This document shows positions 20,705 to 28,548 of a stretch of 64,000 nucleotides of DNA, in pieces. Made by a program: the position numbers and the translations under genes. Source of the DNA: Pedobacter sp. L105 (GTDB lineage: Bacteria > Bacteroidota > Bacteroidia > Sphingobacteriales > Sphingobacteriaceae). Position 1 is the first letter of the stretch; each line of letters starts with the position of its first letter. A model generated the notes under the pieces. That model made no database searches. It was not told where the DNA came from and saw only the letters and a program-made list of their open reading frames with translations. The stretch lies in the NCBI RefSeq assembly GCF_009765875.1, contig NZ_LMUP01000004.1, positions 1,279,080 to 1,343,079 of the forward strand. Reading direction: 5' to 3'.

Positions 20705-22675
20705 ATGATTAAAACAATAAAAATTCTCCTTTTTACCCTACTGTTACACACAGCCGCCACCGCAAAAGATTATACGCTTTTATCACCTGATAAAAAGATC
20801 ACTATAAAAATCAACACGGATAAAAAAGTTTCCTGGTCTGTTTTAAGGAATCAGGAATTGCTGATTAAACCCAGCCCTATGAGCCTGTTACTTGGCGACG
20901 GGAGGGAACTGGGCGTATCTCCTGTAGTCTTGAAATCAAGTACCGGTACCATCAATCAGGTGATTACAGCAGTAATCCCCGTGCGCAGCAAACTTATTCC
21001 TGAAGTTTACAATGAACTCAGACTGGTAATGAAAGGCGGTTATACAATAGAATTCCGCGCTTATAATGACGGTGTAGCTTATAGGTTCGTAACTAACTTT
21101 GGCCTTCAGCCAGTAGAAATCAACAATGAAGTGGTAAGTTTCAATTTTAATGAAAACTGCCAGGTCTATCTCCCTAAAGAAAACAACCCGGAATTGCAGT
21201 CGCATTACGAAGCTGATTTTAAAGAGATGAAACTCGCAGATATTCCTCCTGAACAATATGGTTATCTGCCCTTGTATATTTCCACCCCGGCAGGTACTAA
21301 AATGGTAGTCACAGAGGCAGATCTTCATGATTACCCCAATCTCTTTCTTTTTGGTACTGGCGGCAATAGCTTAAAAGGAAACTTTCCAAAGGTAATCCTT
21401 GAAACAAAACCAAAAGGAAAATCAGACCGTACAGAAATTATCGTTAAAAAAGCCGCTTATACTGCAAAAACAACTGGCGACAGGACTTATCCCTGGAGAA
21501 CAGTGATTATCAGTCCTACTGATAAAGGTTTACTGGAAAATGAGCTGGTGTATAAGCTCGCCAAACCAAATATCCTGAAAGATACCCAATGGATTAAACC
21601 GGGAAAGGTAGCCTGGGATTGGTGGAACGACAATAATATCTATGGAGTTAATTTCAAAGCAGGACTCAATACGGCTACTTATAAGTATTATGTTGATTTT
21701 GCCGCTGCATACGGATTGGAATATATCATCCTGGATGAAGGATGGTCAAGAACGACAACAGATCTGCTGGCCTCAAATCCTCAGCTGGATTTAAAAGAAC
21801 TCATCCGCTATGCTACAGAAAAAAAAGTAGGTATTATCCTGTGGGCCTTATGGAAGCCCCTGGATCAGCATATGGACGAAATCCTGGATCAATATGTGAA
21901 ATGGGGTGTAAAGGGAGTCAAGGTAGATTATATGGCCAGGGCCGACCAATATATGGTTAACTTTTATGAAAGAACAGCAGCAGCTACTGCAAAAAGGAAA
22001 TTGCTGCTGGATATGCACGGCGCCTATAAACCTGTAGGGCTAAACCGCGAGTATCCTAACCTGCTCAACTACGAAGGTGTAAGGGGAATGGAAAACGACA
22101 AATGGGAAGAAACCATTACTCCTGAACATGATGTCACTTTGCCTTTCACCCGGATGGTGGCGGGGCCGATGGATTTTACACCAGGGGCAATGATCAACAG
22201 TAACAAAGATGAATTTCATATCAGCATGACTTCTCCTATGAGCAGGGGAACAAGGGCACATCAGGCATCCATGTATGTGATCTATGACAGTCCGCTGCAA
22301 ATGTTATGTGATAATCCTTCAAATTATCAAAAGGAACCTATTTATACCCATTATATTTCACGTTTCCCTACCACATGGGATCAAACAGTAGCGCTGGAAG
22401 GCAAGATCGGAGAATATGCAGTTGTAGCCAGGAAAAACGGGAATAACTGGTATATTGGTGGAATGACCAACTGGGAGGCCAGGAATTTTTCCATTCCTTT
22501 AACCTTTCTGGATGCTAAAAAATACAAGATCGAAATACTAAAAGACGGAATCAATGTGAGTAAACATGCAGCCGATTATCAACTGATCACTAAGGAGATC
22601 ACTGCTCAGGAAACACTTTCTGTTGATCTGGCTGCAGGCGGCGGATATACCGCTATTTTAACACCTATAAACTAA
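20705..22675 (+). CDS. Glycoside hydrolase family 97 (alpha-glucosidase/alpha-galactosidase)
   Basis: Exported hydrolase (signal peptide 1-20, ending ATAKD) of 656 aa. An N-terminal super-sandwich (about 25-290), a TIM barrel (about 295-570) and a C-terminal sandwich make up GH97. Visible residues are Asp408 in VKVDYMARADQ, Glu457 in LLNYEGVRGME and Glu503 in DEFHISMTSP. The Asp/Glu spacing and the total length are closer to the retaining Bacteroides alpha-galactosidase type than to the longer inverting SusB, so an alpha-galactosidase is possible, but this is inference. The stop is separated by one base from the next gene, indicating translational coupling with the peptidase. Confidence 0.9.
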   Translation: MIKTIKILLFTLLLHTAATAKDYTLLSPDKKITIKINTDKKVSWSVLRNQELLIKPSPMSLLLGDGRELGVSPVVLKSSTGTINQVITAVIPVRSKLIPEVYNELRLVMKGGYTIEFRAYNDGVAYRFVTNFGLQPVEINNEVVSFNFNENCQVYLPKENNPELQSHYEADFKEMKLADIPPEQYGYLPLYISTPAGTKMVVTEADLHDYPNLFLFGTGGNSLKGNFPKVILETKPKGKSDRTEIIVKKAAYTAKTTGDRTYPWRTVIISPTDKGLLENELVYKLAKPNILKDTQWIKPGKVAWDWWNDNNIYGVNFKAGLNTATYKYYVDFAAAYGLEYIILDEGWSRTTTDLLASNPQLDLKELIRYATEKKVGIILWALWKPLDQHMDEILDQYVKWGVKGVKVDYMARADQYMVNFYERTAAATAKRKLLLDMHGAYKPVGLNREYPNLLNYEGVRGMENDKWEETITPEHDVTLPFTRMVAGPMDFTPGAMINSNKDEFHISMTSPMSRGTRAHQASMYVIYDSPLQMLCDNPSNYQKEPIYTHYISRFPTTWDQTVALEGKIGEYAVVARKNGNNWYIGGMTNWEARNFSIPLTFLDAKKYKIEILKDGINVSKHAADYQLITKEITAQETLSVDLAAGGGYTAILTPIN

Positions 22676-22676
22676 T

Positions 22677-24425
22677 ATGACCTATTTAGAAAAGCTTAAG
22701 GCTATACGTGAGCAAATGAAACAATCTGGAGTGGATGCCTATTTAATCCATTCTGCAGATCCGCACATGAGTGAATATCTGCCGGCACATTACAAATGCA
22801 TAGAATTTGCCAGTGGTTTTACCGGCAGCGCGGGAACATTGGTCATTACACAAGACTTTGCCGGATTATGGACAGACTCCCGCTATTTTAGTCAGGCCGA
22901 AAACCAGCTGAAAGATTCAGGGTATGAGCTGGTAAAATTAAAAATACCACATACCCCAGAATACATACAGTGGTTAAACCCCGAATTTACCATTGCCTGC
23001 AATTTCAGTCTGCTGTCGGTTACCCTTGCTGAATTGTTTAAAACCCATCACCTGAATGTTACTGATGCAGATTTTCTAAGTCCGATTTGGGAGAACAGAC
23101 CAGCGCTTCCACTAAATCCGGCATTTCTACTGGATGAGAAATATAGCGGAAAATCTACTGTCACTAAATTGGAGGAGCTTCGTCACTCCCTGAAAGCCCT
23201 TGGTGCAACCACACATATCATTTCATCACTGGATGATCTGGCCTGGTTATTCAATATCCGCGGAACAGATGTAAAATGTAATCCGGTAGTGTTGAGTTTC
23301 GCCCTGATCCAGGGAGATACAACATTTTTATTCATCAATAAGGATAAACTTAGCACTGAAGCAGCTGAAGAACTGAAAGCAGCAGGCGTTACCCTTTTGC
23401 CTTATGAAGACATAGACAGTAATATTGATTTAATACCTGCCGGCTCAACCTTGTTCCTTGATCCGAAAAGAAATTGTACACGCTTATACAATAGTGTGCC
23501 TGAGGGCGTAAAAATCATCCTCGGCATCAATCCGACTACCCACCTAAAATCAATCAAGAACAGTACTGAGACAGCCAATTTCAGAAAAGCAATGATCAAT
23601 GATGGAGTAGCAATGACCCGTTTTGTGAAATGGCTCAAAGAAACTATCGGTACGGAAAAGATCACTGAACTATCTGCCTCTAAAAGACTGGCTGAATTCC
23701 GGGCAGCACAAGATGAATTTGCTGGTTTGAGTTTTGACTCCATTGCCGGTTATGGCGCACATGCTGCCCTGCCCCATTATACTCCTTCTCCGGAAACTGA
23801 TTCTGAACTGCAACAAGTTGGAATGTTCCTGATCGATTCTGGTGGTCAATATTATACGGGTACAACAGATATCACCAGAATGGTAATCCTGGGTGAACTA
23901 ACAGCAGAAGAAAAAACTGATTACACTTTAGTTTTGAAAGGATTAATTGAAGGATCTTCAGCCCGTTTCCCTGCAGGCACCTGCGGTTATCAGCTAGATA
24001 GTATCATCCGTAAGTCATTGTGGGATCACGGCCGCAATTACGGTCACGGTACGGGCCACGGCGTCGGATACTTCCTTAACGTCCATGAAGGGCCGCAATC
24101 CATCAGTCCGGATAATCTGCCCGTCCCATTTAAACCAGGAATGGTAAATTCCATTGAACCTGGTATTTACCGTCCCGGAAAACATGGTGTAAGAATAGAA
24201 AATCTTGTGCTGGCTATCGAAGATGAAAAAACAGAGTTTGCAGAGTTTTTAACGTTTGAAACGATCACATTAGCTTTAATTGATACCGCAGCAATAGACA
24301 CATCATTACTGGAACAAAAACACATTGACTGGCTGAATGAATATCATAGTTATGTAGTACAACAACTCAAACCTCAGTTAACTATAGAAGAAACGCGATG
24401 GCTGATTAGCCAGTGTGCGATTTAA
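22677..24425 (+). CDS. Xaa-Pro aminopeptidase, M24B (long form)
   Basis: Cytoplasmic dimetal peptidase that removes an N-terminal residue preceding proline. The 582-aa three-domain form has two creatinase-like N-terminal domains (about 1-290) and a pita-bread catalytic domain. Metal ligands are seen in DSGGQYYTGTTDITRM (two Asp), in the HGTGHGVG stretch followed by FLNVHEGP (His), in SIEPGIYRPGKHG (Glu) and in GVRIENLVL (Glu). No signal peptide is present. It starts one base after the GH97 stop. It ends 76 bp before a long palindrome shared with the convergent permease. Confidence 0.94.
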   Translation: MTYLEKLKAIREQMKQSGVDAYLIHSADPHMSEYLPAHYKCIEFASGFTGSAGTLVITQDFAGLWTDSRYFSQAENQLKDSGYELVKLKIPHTPEYIQWLNPEFTIACNFSLLSVTLAELFKTHHLNVTDADFLSPIWENRPALPLNPAFLLDEKYSGKSTVTKLEELRHSLKALGATTHIISSLDDLAWLFNIRGTDVKCNPVVLSFALIQGDTTFLFINKDKLSTEAAEELKAAGVTLLPYEDIDSNIDLIPAGSTLFLDPKRNCTRLYNSVPEGVKIILGINPTTHLKSIKNSTETANFRKAMINDGVAMTRFVKWLKETIGTEKITELSASKRLAEFRAAQDEFAGLSFDSIAGYGAHAALPHYTPSPETDSELQQVGMFLIDSGGQYYTGTTDITRMVILGELTAEEKTDYTLVLKGLIEGSSARFPAGTCGYQLDSIIRKSLWDHGRNYGHGTGHGVGYFLNVHEGPQSISPDNLPVPFKPGMVNSIEPGIYRPGKHGVRIENLVLAIEDEKTEFAEFLTFETITLALIDTAAIDTSLLEQKHIDWLNEYHSYVVQQLKPQLTIEETRWLISQCAI

Positions 24426-24501
24426 ATATCTTCCTATCCTAAATTATGAAAAGGGTTAATTCTTGCCAACGGTTAGAAATTCCTTTGGATATATCTTTAA
24501 A

Positions 24502-24578
24502 AAAAATTAAGGTAGCTATTTCGGGGCCTTCGGCTTGAGTATCAAGCCGGCAGTCCCGAAATAGCTACCTTAATTTTT
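24502..24578. repeat. Long perfect inverted repeat between convergent genes (24-bp arms)
   Basis: The arm at 24502-24525 is the exact reverse complement of 24555-24578. On the same axis the interior holds a second perfect stem, CGGCTTG (24531-24537) with CAAGCCG (24543-24549), closing a 5-nt loop. The outer ends are A-run and T-run, so it may act as a bidirectional terminator for the peptidase and the permease, but the stem is more than twice the usual terminator length. Confidence 0.9.
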
Positions 24579-24590
24579 AGAAGCACAAGA

Positions 24591-26009
24591 CTAATCTTTT
24601 ACAACAGCAGCTTTTTGTGGTTTAATTAGATAATAAATTGGTATCCCTATCAGGGTAATGATCAATCCCGGCCAGGTAAACTTAGGCTTGTACACAATCA
24701 ATAATAAACAAAAAGCCAGTCCCATTAAAATATAGATGACAGGCAATACCGGATATCCAATAGCCCTATAAGGACGATCTGCATCAGGACGTTTTTTACG
24801 CAGGATAAAAATCCCAATGATGGTCAGCATATAAAATCCAACTACCACAAAAGAGATCATATCCAGCAGATCGCCATACCTCCCGCTAAAACACCAGGCA
24901 CAGGCAAAAAGACATTGTACCCAAAGTGCAAATCCTGGTACGGCATTCTCATTGAGCGAACCTGCTTTCTTGAAAAACAAACCGTCTTTTGCCATAGAGT
25001 AATACACGCGTGCACCAGCCATGATCAGCCCATTATTACAGCCAAACGTAGAGATCATGATCAGTACCGCAATAATAATCGTTCCGCCGTTACCAAAAAT
25101 GATGTGGGAAGCTGCTACTGCTACGCGGTCTTTCTCTGCCCCTGCAATTTGCGGCAGCGTAAGCACGCCTGTATACATTATATTGGTGATCACATAAATC
25201 AGTGTTACAATCAAAGTTCCCAGGAATAAACTTAAACCAATATTCTTTTGCGGATTTTTCACTTCTCCCGCTATAAAAGTCACATTATTCCATGAATCAC
25301 TACTAAAGATAGAGCCTACCATTGCAGCCGCTACTGCACCTAATGCCGGTGCAATCAGATACCCCTCTGTTTTTCCCGAAGGAAACAATTTATGAATATC
25401 CCAGGCATTGGTCCAGTTTGCTTTCCATATTTCTGCTTTTAAAGCCCAGAAGCCAAATACGATCAATCCGCCTAAACTTAAAATCTTCACAATGGTAAAA
25501 GTTGTCTGTATCAGCTTACCGCTCTTTACCCCGCGGGTATTCAAATAAGTGAGAAAGATAATCACGCAGACGGACAATAACTGGGCAGGTGAAATGGTAA
25601 TAAACCCAAGGTTTACAAACACCAGATCTTCACTGATCTGTGGAAAAATATAAGCGGTAAACTTTGCGAAAGCTACGCCTACTGCTGCTATTGTGGCTGT
25701 TTGTATCACTGCAAAAAAGCTCCAGCCATATAAAAAACTAACCAGTGGATTATAGGCTTCCTTTAGATAAACATACTGGCCGCCTGCTTTAGGAAACATA
25801 GAACTCAGTTCCCCGTAACTCAATGCCGCAGCCAGTGTCATAAATCCTGTAATGATCCATACAAAGATCAGCCAGCCGGAACTGCCTACATTTCTTACAA
25901 TATCTGCACTAACGATAAAAATACCCGACCCGATCATACTGCCTGCAACAAGCATAGTTGCATCCATTAGACCTAAAGAAGGCTTAAATGATGTTTTTGA
26001 TTCATCCAT
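24591..26009 (-). CDS. APC-family amino acid permease
   Basis: Inner-membrane transporter of 472 aa with about 12 hydrophobic helices. The first helix contains the APC substrate-backbone motif GSMIGSGIFI near residues 22-31, and the segment TLAAALSYGELSSMFPKAGG near residues 58-77 is typical of the LAT/ectoine-like amino acid transporters. The substrate is not readable. It is a single-gene unit with a TAGTTTTG -7 element 25 bp upstream, between an Xaa-Pro peptidase and the Rpn-like gene. A role in uptake of amino acids alongside the peptidases is plausible but inferred. Confidence 0.9.
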   Translation of the reverse strand: MDESKTSFKPSLGLMDATMLVAGSMIGSGIFIVSADIVRNVGSSGWLIFVWIITGFMTLAAALSYGELSSMFPKAGGQYVYLKEAYNPLVSFLYGWSFFAVIQTATIAAVGVAFAKFTAYIFPQISEDLVFVNLGFITISPAQLLSVCVIIFLTYLNTRGVKSGKLIQTTFTIVKILSLGGLIVFGFWALKAEIWKANWTNAWDIHKLFPSGKTEGYLIAPALGAVAAAMVGSIFSSDSWNNVTFIAGEVKNPQKNIGLSLFLGTLIVTLIYVITNIMYTGVLTLPQIAGAEKDRVAVAASHIIFGNGGTIIIAVLIMISTFGCNNGLIMAGARVYYSMAKDGLFFKKAGSLNENAVPGFALWVQCLFACAWCFSGRYGDLLDMISFVVVGFYMLTIIGIFILRKKRPDADRPYRAIGYPVLPVIYILMGLAFCLLLIVYKPKFTWPGLIITLIGIPIYYLIKPQKAAVVKD

Positions 26010-26033
26010 TATTGGTTTTTTGTTTAGTTATTC

Positions 26034-26041
26034 CAAAACTA
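26034..26041 (-). promoter_or_regulatory. Bacteroidetes -7 element of the permease gene
   Basis: The minus strand reads TAGTTTTG, an exact TAnnTTTG match, 25 bp before the permease start. A T-rich stretch lies upstream but no clear -33 TTTG. Confidence 0.4.
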
Positions 26042-26167
26042 ATCGAATAAAGAGTAAAAACCGACCTATAATTAATCAATTCTTGACTAAAATTAGCTTT
26101 CACCTTTTTTAAAAGAATAATTAAGATGGATTACCACCTTTTATGCTTTTCGTATTAAGTTTAGCTG

Positions 26168-27124
26168 ATGCGAAAACAAAAAGATACCCTTTGGAAGGCG
26201 GCACTGGAACTGCTTTTTGAGGATTTCCTGCTTTTTATCAATCAAAATCTGGCCCAATCTACCGATTTGGCTAAAGGTTACGAGTTTATAAATAAAGAAC
26301 TGATACAGGAATTTCCGCCTGATAACGGCAGATACGAAAACAAAATAGTAGATAAACTGATCAAGTTATTTACAAAGGACGGAAAACAGATCCTGCTTCA
26401 TCTGGAAGTACAGGAAAAATACAGTGAAGACTTTGGCCAGCGCATGTATGCCTATTTTAACAGGTTATATGACAAATACAAAATGTCAATTACTGCCTAT
26501 GCTATTTTCACAGAACCCAACGAGATCAAACGGAAACGAATATTCAAAATTGACTACATGGGTACCCGGCTCACGTACCAGTATAATATCTTTAAAATTG
26601 CCGTTCAGGACGATCATGAACTGATCAACCATCCAAGTCCCTTTGCGTTAATCGTATTAATTGCAAAAGCTGCGCTTATAAAAAAAGGCAGTAAAAACAA
26701 TCTGGAAGCTGACGAACAGTTGCTCGCTTATAAACTTAAAATGGTGAAACTGGTATTGGGCAGAAAATTACCAGCCCATAAACAAAGGGCGATCATGAAT
26801 TTTCTTTTTTATTATATAGATTTTGAATTTTCAGAAACAAGAGTTAAATTTGACTCTGAAGTTAATTTGTTGACAAATAAGAATATCAGGGAAATGATAA
26901 CATTTGAAGAAGTATTAATAGAAGATGCCCAAATGGAGGGATATTTTAAAGGGAGAAAAGAAGCAACTAGAGAGGTTAAAAGAGAGGCAAAAGAAAATGA
27001 AGTTTACAGACGTATTGTAAAAGAAGGCCTATCAGATCAGCAAATCGTTGATTTTGCTGAAGTTTCTTTAAATTTTGTAAAAAAAATGCGTGCAAACATA
27101 AGCGCTAAAAAATCTGCCAATTAA
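26168..27124 (+). CDS. Rpn-like PD-(D/E)XK nuclease (recombination-promoting nuclease / 'transposase' family)
   Basis: The first two thirds contain a PD-(D/E)XK-type core: VDKLIKLFTKDGKQILLHLEVQEKY, in which Asp and the E-x-Q pair are the expected catalytic residues, followed by QRMYAYFNRLYDKY. This is the pattern of the Rpn/YhgA group, DNA endonucleases that raise recombination and can be toxic and antiphage. Length 318 aa is normal. The C-terminal 76 residues start at an internal Met243 (MITFEEVLIEDAQMEGY) and end in a helix-turn-helix-like LSDQQIVDFAEVSLNFVKKMR. That tail is repeated downstream as free-standing copies. No terminal inverted repeats or target duplications were seen, so it is not a mobile element by itself. 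Confidence 0.85.
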   Translation: MRKQKDTLWKAALELLFEDFLLFINQNLAQSTDLAKGYEFINKELIQEFPPDNGRYENKIVDKLIKLFTKDGKQILLHLEVQEKYSEDFGQRMYAYFNRLYDKYKMSITAYAIFTEPNEIKRKRIFKIDYMGTRLTYQYNIFKIAVQDDHELINHPSPFALIVLIAKAALIKKGSKNNLEADEQLLAYKLKMVKLVLGRKLPAHKQRAIMNFLFYYIDFEFSETRVKFDSEVNLLTNKNIREMITFEEVLIEDAQMEGYFKGRKEATREVKREAKENEVYRRIVKEGLSDQQIVDFAEVSLNFVKKMRANISAKKSAN

Positions 27125-27136
27125 TTGTTTAAAAAC

Positions 27137-27343
27137 ATGATAACATTTGAAGAAGTATTAATAGAAGATGCCCAAATGGAGGGATATCTGAAGGGGGAAA
27201 AAGAAGCAAAAGAAAATGTGGTGCGCCGGCTCATTATAAAACATGGCTTTTCAAATGAACAAATTGCTGATTATGCAGATGTATCTTTAAGTTTTGTAAA
27301 AAAGGTGCGCATGAGTATTAAATATGGAAAGGCTATTAATTAA
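27137..27343 (+). CDS. Stand-alone copy of the Rpn C-terminal tail (68 aa)
   Basis: Starting at ATG 27137, the first 17 residues (MITFEEVLIEDAQMEGY) are identical to residues 243-259 of the nuclease upstream, and the 51 bases coding them are identical too. The rest is diverged but recognisable: FSNEQIADYADVSLSFVKKVR against LSDQQIVDFAEVSLNFVKKMR. The charged linker is shorter than in the parent. The 12 bases before the ATG (coding LFKN if read from a TTG) match the parent's LTNKN codons in part. It begins 12 bases after the nuclease stop, so it is probably co-transcribed. By analogy with intragenic C-terminal Rpn products, it may bind and restrain the nuclease; this is inference. Confidence 0.7.
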   Translation: MITFEEVLIEDAQMEGYLKGEKEAKENVVRRLIIKHGFSNEQIADYADVSLSFVKKVRMSIKYGKAIN

Positions 27344-27351
27344 TTAAGAAC

Positions 27352-27590
27352 ATGATAACATTTGAAGAAGTATTGATAGAAGATGCCCAAATGGAGGGAT
27401 ATTTTAAAGGGGAAAAAGAAGGGAGTAAGAAAGCTAAAAGAGGGGCGAAAGAAAATGAAATTTTAAATTAATTAAAAATCTCAATCTCTCAGACCAGCAA
27501 ATTGTTGATTTTGCCGAAGTCCCTCTAAGACTTGTCAAGAAAATACGTGCAAATATAAAATCAGGAAATATATCACAGAGCAGTAATTGA
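27352..27590 (+). pseudogene. Frameshifted third copy of the Rpn C-terminal tail
   Basis: ATG 27352 opens a 39-residue frame (MITFEEVLIEDAQMEGYF, then a lysine-rich linker to AKENEILN) that stops at 27469-27471. The lost remainder continues in another frame: LSDQQIVDFAEVPLRLVKKIRANI can be read to a stop at 27588-27590. One base differs from copies 1 and 2 in the first 51 bases. It starts 8 bases after the stop of the second copy. The intact stretch may still be translated, but the helix-turn-helix-like end is cut off. Confidence 0.8.
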
Positions 27591-27603
27591 TTAAGGGAAA
27601 ATC

Positions 27604-28467
27604 TTAATACTGCTCCTTGTAACTTCTTGGAGACTTACCCGTAATCGATTTAAAAACCCGGTTAAAGTTGGTGATACTGTTAAAACCGCAGCTGTATGCA
27701 ATAGCGGCAATACCATTATGCGATCCGCTCATCAGTAACTTACATGCTTCATTGATCCTTACCTTATTTAAAAAACTCACCAGTGTATAACGGGTATGTT
27801 TTTTAAAATACCGGCAAAAAGCATGCGGGGTCATATACGCCTGCTCGGCCACTTCTTCCAGCGTAATCGGCTTATTGTAATTCTGTATGATATAATTATA
27901 GATTGATGCTACGCGCATTCCCTCATTATCATTAATAGAACGCGGAAAAGAATTTACGGTAAGCGGCTCCAGTCCATTTACATTACTTAACGTTTTTAGC
28001 AACTGAAGGAACTGCATCAGCTGATCTATACCGTCAGAATTCAGCAATCCCTGTAATCTTCCTGATATATCCTCAAAAAACTCCTGTGGAACCTTAAAAC
28101 CGCAATCATAATCTTCAAGAAATGCCTGAACGGCTTTCATCTCAGGCAAATCAAACAAAGCTGACAGCTTATCATTCGGGTTAAAAAAAACAGTAATGGT
28201 ACGGATCTGTTTGGTGCTGTCAGGTTCAAAATACTCAGGATCACTTTTAAAAACATGAGGCATATTAGCGCCAAAAAGATAAATCTCGCCAGCCTTAAAT
28301 AAATGCATGTTCATCCCTGCCACCAGTGTACCTTCACCCTCCTGGATCCAGGTGAGCTGGATCTCCTTATGACGATGGAGATAAGTATAGAAGTGAGGCA
28401 TTTCCTCAGTCTGAACGATGATTGTTCTATCGTGAGACACTGGTATGGTAAATGGCAAAACCTTCAT
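27604..28467 (-). CDS. AraC-family transcriptional regulator of the hydroxyproline operon
   Basis: The N-terminal half (1-140) looks like a cupin effector domain (HFYTYLHRHKEIQLTWIQEGEG, PHVFKSDPEYF) and the C-terminal 100 residues hold the double helix-turn-helix of AraC proteins, ending ITNFNRVFKSITGKSPRSYKEQY in two adjacent motifs. The frame extends upstream to 28512, but MKVLPFTIPVSHDRT at 28467 is the better start: the extra 15 residues are hydrophobic and overlap an inverted repeat that looks like a promoter element. It lies downstream of the four hydroxyproline genes on the same strand and is the likely activator responding to hydroxyproline or an intermediate. Confidence 0.87.
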   Translation of the reverse strand: MKVLPFTIPVSHDRTIIVQTEEMPHFYTYLHRHKEIQLTWIQEGEGTLVAGMNMHLFKAGEIYLFGANMPHVFKSDPEYFEPDSTKQIRTITVFFNPNDKLSALFDLPEMKAVQAFLEDYDCGFKVPQEFFEDISGRLQGLLNSDGIDQLMQFLQLLKTLSNVNGLEPLTVNSFPRSINDNEGMRVASIYNYIIQNYNKPITLEEVAEQAYMTPHAFCRYFKKHTRYTLVSFLNKVRINEACKLLMSGSHNGIAAIAYSCGFNSITNFNRVFKSITGKSPRSYKEQY

Positions 28468-28493
28468 GTACGAAGATACATAAAGTATAATAA

Positions 28494-28519
28494 GCGCCAA
28501 ATAAATTAACATTTGACGC
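28494..28519. promoter_or_regulatory. Inverted repeat before the AraC-type regulator
   Basis: GCGCCAAAT (28494-28502) and ATTTGACGC (28511-28519) pair in 8 of 9 positions around an 8-bp AT-rich centre. It lies between the dehydrogenase stop and the regulator start. It may be an operator for the regulator or a neighbouring factor. Confidence 0.4.
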
Positions 28520-28548
28520 CTAAAGGGTGTGTGTAAGAAAATCTTTTA

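Noticed and set aside
23402..23743. 113-codon frame on the minus strand
   Set aside because: Antisense to the Xaa-Pro aminopeptidase, serine-rich low-complexity translation and no promoter.
26168..27590. Rpn-like gene and its repeats as an insertion sequence
   Set aside because: The family name includes transposase, but no terminal inverted repeats or target duplications were seen and the direct repeats are confined to the coding tail.
26894..27590. Tandem units as a CRISPR-like or satellite array
   Set aside because: The units are coding, of unequal length (243 and 215 bp) and share only the first half.
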